This document shows positions 60,734 to 64,000 of a stretch of 64,000 bases of DNA, piece after piece (the first letter of the stretch is position 1; every line of letters begins with the position of its first letter). Position numbers and translations under genes: made by a program. The stretch comes from Rhodobacteraceae bacterium Alg238-R152. GTDB lineage: Bacteria; Pseudomonadota; Alphaproteobacteria; Rhodobacterales; Rhodobacteraceae. The DNA lies in the NCBI GenBank assembly GCA_900537125.1, contig UNRJ01000008.1:124001-188000 (forward strand). The letters are read 5' to 3'. Under the pieces are notes generated by a model that saw only the letters and a program-made list of their open reading frames with translations, had not been told where the DNA came from and made no database searches.

Positions 60734-63700
60734 GCACACGTCTGACAACCGGCGGGCGGCTTTTGAACAAAGCCAAACAGGTGACATTCTCCTTTAACGG
60801 CAAACAGTTCACCGGTTTTGAAGGTGACACATTGGCCTCCGCGCTTCTGGCCAACGACCAGATGATGATGGGCCGGTCGTTTAAGTACCACCGCCCGCGC
60901 GGCGTTGTGGCCTCCGGTGCGGAAGAACCCAATGCGCTGGTGAACATGGGGCAAGGTGGCAAATTTGAGCCCAACCAACGCGCCACCACCACGGAGCTGT
61001 TTGACGGGCTGACCTGCACCTCACAAAACCACTGGCCCTCGCTGGAATTCGATGTGGGCGTGGTCAACAACTATGTGGCGCGCGCTTTGCCTGCGGGGTT
61101 CTACTACAAAACCTTCATGGCGCCTGCGGCGGCGTGGAAACACGTGTTTGAACCGATTGTGCGGCATTCGGCAGGTTTAGGCAAAGCGCCCAAAGACCGC
61201 GACGCGGACCGCTACGAGCATTTCTACGCCTTCTTTGACGTTGTTGTTGTTGGTGGTGGTGTCGCTGGCTTGATGGCGGCCAAGGCTGCTGGCCAAGCTG
61301 GTGCCAAAGTCCTGCTGATGGAGCAAACTGCCCATTGGGGTGGCCGCGCGCCGGTGGATGGCGGTAAAGTTGATGGCGTGAAGGTGGATGATTTCATCGA
61401 CGCCACCGTGGCCGAGCTAGAGGCGATGGACAACGTCACGCTGCGCAACCGCATGATGGGGGCAGGGGTCTATGACCACGGCTACATCCTTGGCTACGAG
61501 CGCCTGACGGATCACGCGCCACTATTGGATGGCCCTCGCCACCGCCTGTGGCGCATCCGCGCGAAACAGATTGTGACGGCGACCGGCGCGATCGAACGCC
61601 CGCTCTCCTTTGCAGGAAATGACATCCCTGGCGTGATGCTGGCCAGCGCGATGCGCGATTACATTGTGAACTATGGCACCAGCTCTGGCGACCGTGTGGT
61701 GGTTGTGGCCAACAATGACGATGCCTATCGCACCGCGTTTACGCTGAAAATTCATGGCCTTGAGGTGCCGGTGATCCTCGATGCGCGTCCCAATGGTGGC
61801 GGCGCATTGGCTGATGCGGCTCGTGAGCAGGGCTTTCGCGTCGAAAACGGCAAAGGCATCGCCAAGGTCAAAGGTGGCAAACGCGTGACCGGCGTGGCAA
61901 TCTGTGCTCAAGCAGGCGAGGGCGCTGTTCTGGAAGAGATCGCCTGTGATGCGGTGGCCATGTCCGGCGGCTGGTCTCCGGTGGTGCACCTTTGGTCGCA
62001 CTGCGGCGGTAAGCTGATCTGGGATGAGGCGCAGGCGCATTTCCGTCCCGATCCGGACCGCGCCCCAACCAGCCATGACGGCAATGCGTTTGTTGTGACC
62101 GCCGGGTCCGCCAGTGGTCCGCTGAAGCTGGGCGACGTGCTGGTTGATGGTCAAAAAGCCGGTGAAGTCGCGGCGGAGGCGGCTGGATTTGCGGTGACCT
62201 CTGCTGAGGCTCCCAAAGGCGAGGTGCATGACGAAGCGCCGCTGGTCCCATGTTGGATGATGCCACAAGGTGCAGGTCCAAAACTGCGCATGAAAGCTTG
62301 GTTGGACTATCAGAACGACGTGAAAGTGTCGGATGTAAAGCTGGCGGCCCAAGAAGGCTATGAAAGTGTCGAGCACACCAAACGCTACACCACGTTGGGT
62401 ATGGCGACGGATCAGGGTAAGTTGAGCAATATCAACGGATTGGCGGTACTTTCTGATGCGCTCAATCAGCCCATTCCAGCCACTGGGACCACCACCTTCC
62501 GTCCGCCCTACACGCCGATCTCAATGGGTGCGATTGCGGGGGAAGCGCGCGATGAAGTGTTCCAACCGCTGCGCCGCACAACCATTCACGACTGGCACGA
62601 GGCCAATGGTGCGTTCTTTGAACCGGTTGGCCACTGGAGGCGTCCGTACTGCTTCCCACGTGGCAGAGAAAGCCATGCTGATGCTGTGAAACGCGAAATC
62701 AACCAGACCCGCGAAAGCGTTGGCCTGCTGGATGCGTCAACCTTGGGCAAAATCATCGTAAAAGGCCCGAACGCCGGCAAGTTCTTGAACATGATGTACA
62801 CCAACATGATGTCCACGCTGAAGGTGGGGAAATGCCGCTACGGCCTGATGTGCAACGAGAACGGCTTCCTGATGGATGACGGCGTTGTAGCCCGCATCGA
62901 TGAGGACACTTTCTTGTGTCACACCACCACTGGCGGCGCGGAGCGTATTCACGGCTGGATGGAAGACTGGCTGCAATGTGAATGGTGGGATTGGCAGGTT
63001 TATACCGCCAATGTCACCGAGCAATATGCGCAGATCGCAGTGGTAGGCCCCAACGCCCGCAAAGTAATTGAGAAACTTGGCGGCGAGATGGACGTCTCCA
63101 AAGAAGGCCTCGCCTTCATGGAGTGGAAAGACGGCAAGATCGGCGATTTTGACGCGCGGGCTTACCGGATTTCCTTCTCCGGCGAGCTGTCTTATGAAAT
63201 TGCCGTGCCAGCCAGCCAAGGCCGCGCCTTCTGGGACGCGCTTTTGGAAGCAGGCGCCGAGTTCAACATCATGCCCTACGGTACCGAAGCGCTGCACGTG
63301 ATGCGGGCCGAAAAAGGCTTCATCATGATTGGGGATGAAACTGACGGCACGGTGATCCCGCAAGATCTCAACATGCAGTGGGCGATTTCCAAGAAGAAAG
63401 AAGATTTCCTGGGCAAACGTGCGCAGATGCGTGACCACATGGCCTCGGAAGATCGCTGGAAACTGGCGGGCTTTGAAACCGAAGATGGCTCTGTCATTCC
63501 CGATGGGGCTTACATTGTCGATCATGGCACCAACGCCAACGGCCAGCGCAACACGCAGGGCCGTGTGACCTCGACTTACTATTCGCCCACACTGGACCGT
63601 GGCATCGCCATGGGGCTTATCCACGGCGGCATGAAACGTCTCGGCGATGTGGTTGAGTTCAACAAAGTGGACGGCAGTACGGTGAAAGCCAAAGTGGTGG

Positions 63701-63744
63701 ATCCGGTGTTCTATGACAAAGACGGGGAGAAGCAGAATGTCTAA
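60730..63744 (+). CDS. soxA: sarcosine oxidase alpha subunit
   Basis: 1004 residues. The N-terminal ferredoxin-like section (VTFSFNGKQFTGFEGDTLASALLAN) precedes the NAD-binding domain (VVVVGGGVAGLMAAKAAGQAG), and the C-terminal ~400 residues form a GcvT/aminomethyltransferase-like folate domain (GLLDASTLGKIIVKGPNAGKFLN). It carries NAD+ and folate sites of the complex and shuttles the methylene group to tetrahydrofolate. Overlaps soxD and soxG, so the unit is tightly coupled. Confidence 0.96.
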   Translation: MSTRLTTGGRLLNKAKQVTFSFNGKQFTGFEGDTLASALLANDQMMMGRSFKYHRPRGVVASGAEEPNALVNMGQGGKFEPNQRATTTELFDGLTCTSQNHWPSLEFDVGVVNNYVARALPAGFYYKTFMAPAAAWKHVFEPIVRHSAGLGKAPKDRDADRYEHFYAFFDVVVVGGGVAGLMAAKAAGQAGAKVLLMEQTAHWGGRAPVDGGKVDGVKVDDFIDATVAELEAMDNVTLRNRMMGAGVYDHGYILGYERLTDHAPLLDGPRHRLWRIRAKQIVTATGAIERPLSFAGNDIPGVMLASAMRDYIVNYGTSSGDRVVVVANNDDAYRTAFTLKIHGLEVPVILDARPNGGGALADAAREQGFRVENGKGIAKVKGGKRVTGVAICAQAGEGAVLEEIACDAVAMSGGWSPVVHLWSHCGGKLIWDEAQAHFRPDPDRAPTSHDGNAFVVTAGSASGPLKLGDVLVDGQKAGEVAAEAAGFAVTSAEAPKGEVHDEAPLVPCWMMPQGAGPKLRMKAWLDYQNDVKVSDVKLAAQEGYESVEHTKRYTTLGMATDQGKLSNINGLAVLSDALNQPIPATGTTTFRPPYTPISMGAIAGEARDEVFQPLRRTTIHDWHEANGAFFEPVGHWRRPYCFPRGRESHADAVKREINQTRESVGLLDASTLGKIIVKGPNAGKFLNMMYTNMMSTLKVGKCRYGLMCNENGFLMDDGVVARIDEDTFLCHTTTGGAERIHGWMEDWLQCEWWDWQVYTANVTEQYAQIAVVGPNARKVIEKLGGEMDVSKEGLAFMEWKDGKIGDFDARAYRISFSGELSYEIAVPASQGRAFWDALLEAGAEFNIMPYGTEALHVMRAEKGFIMIGDETDGTVIPQDLNMQWAISKKKEDFLGKRAQMRDHMASEDRWKLAGFETEDGSVIPDGAYIVDHGTNANGQRNTQGRVTSTYYSPTLDRGIAMGLIHGGMKRLGDVVEFNKVDGSTVKAKVVDPVFYDKDGEKQNV

Positions 63745-64000
63745 GGCTGTGAGCGCCCTGGATGGCGTAGCATTTGAAGGCTTTGCCAAAGTTGAAGAAA
63801 CCGGCCTGCGTGGCATGATCACCGTGCGTGGTGATTTGGCGTCCAAAGAGATGGCGGCAGCTGTGAAAACGGCAACTGGTGCGGCGGTGCCTGCGCTGCG
63901 GAAAGTGACCTCCGGTGACAAAGCCTCGGTTGCGTGGATGTCACCAGACGAGCTGCTGGTTGTGGTGGACTATGATCAAGCTGAGGCCACCGTTTCCCAG
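63737..64000 (+). CDS. soxG: sarcosine oxidase gamma subunit (3' partial)
   Basis: 88 residues visible before the window edge. The start overlaps the end of soxA by 8 bp. VEETGLRGMITVRGDLASKEMAAAV and SPDELLVVVDY are typical of SoxG, the smallest folate-side subunit. The 3' end lies beyond the window. Confidence 0.92.
   Translation, partial: MSKAVSALDGVAFEGFAKVEETGLRGMITVRGDLASKEMAAAVKTATGAAVPALRKVTSGDKASVAWMSPDELLVVVDYDQAEATVSQ

Noticed and set aside
62737-63921. 394-residue minus-strand open frame
   Set aside because: Antisense to soxA/soxG; no family features in the translation.

Overview
The window looks like a chromosome segment of a marine alphaproteobacterium of the Roseobacter group (Rhodobacteraceae). 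The main reasons are the sarcosine oxidase soxBDAG operon, the ccmI-ruvX-DUF1289 string, a GapR-type DUF2312 protein, a dense run of short-chain-fatty-acid/acetate genes, and an RTX-repeat protein with an N-terminal membrane anchor. Genes are tightly packed, many with 4-bp ATGA overlaps. No plasmid replication or phage structural genes are seen.

Layout. 1-959 holds the 3' end of a nitrile hydratase beta gene and its accessory gene, meeting a surface lipoprotein gene head-on. 1971-12360 is housekeeping: purA, DUF2842, a DCC-family protein, a saccharopine-dehydrogenase-like protein, a very acidic 830-aa protein, thiamine diphosphokinase, a DMT exporter, and a divergent Lrp regulator/MFS pair. 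12438-24639 is a probable acetate/short-chain carboxylate locus. It has acetyl-CoA synthetase at the end of a complete liv-type ABC operon (substrate-binding protein, livH, livM, livG, livF, acs). Divergent to it are a ScfR/RamB-type regulator, a receiver-only response regulator, a tiny membrane protein, and a CrbS-like transporter-fused histidine kinase. 24740-34711 contains a SpoA-domain protein, a persulfide/thiosulfate module (MBL dioxygenase, two half YeeE/YedE proteins, TIGR01244), a DksA-like protein, a bifunctional beta-oxidation protein with a degraded dehydrogenase half, gapR, and an iron-type ABC permease.

An accessory region runs from tRNA-Thr(TGT) at 34769 to the 5' end of dusA at 53069. 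Its left edge is a tRNA-adjacent tyrosine integrase, followed by a coiled-coil protein and an overlapping trio of an AlpA regulator, a second AlpA-like protein and an unusual HTH/Cys-cluster tyrosine recombinase. Cargo is a dCache hybrid histidine kinase, a fasciclin protein, an arylsulfatase, a CtlX-type citrulline hydrolase with its own AsnC regulator, a DUF1254 protein and several orphans. Four copies of a short palindromic repeat are scattered between these genes. The right edge is a dusA-adjacent tyrosine integrase truncated by an intact IS3-family element, followed by a cluster of integrase-arm-like repeats and dusA.

After the island the chromosome resumes with dusA, a TauE-type permease, the RTX-like protein, DUF1289-ruvX-ccmI on the minus strand, and the soxBDAG operon, which runs off the right edge. 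A small membrane-protein ORF lies in the opposite orientation between soxB and soxD.

Most interesting are the linked acetate-sensing/uptake/activation locus, the AlpA-recombinase cassette, the dispersed palindromic repeat, the decayed dusA-linked integrase with its arm-site repeats, and the antisense ORF within the sox operon. All functional assignments were made by reading the sequence; no database search was run.
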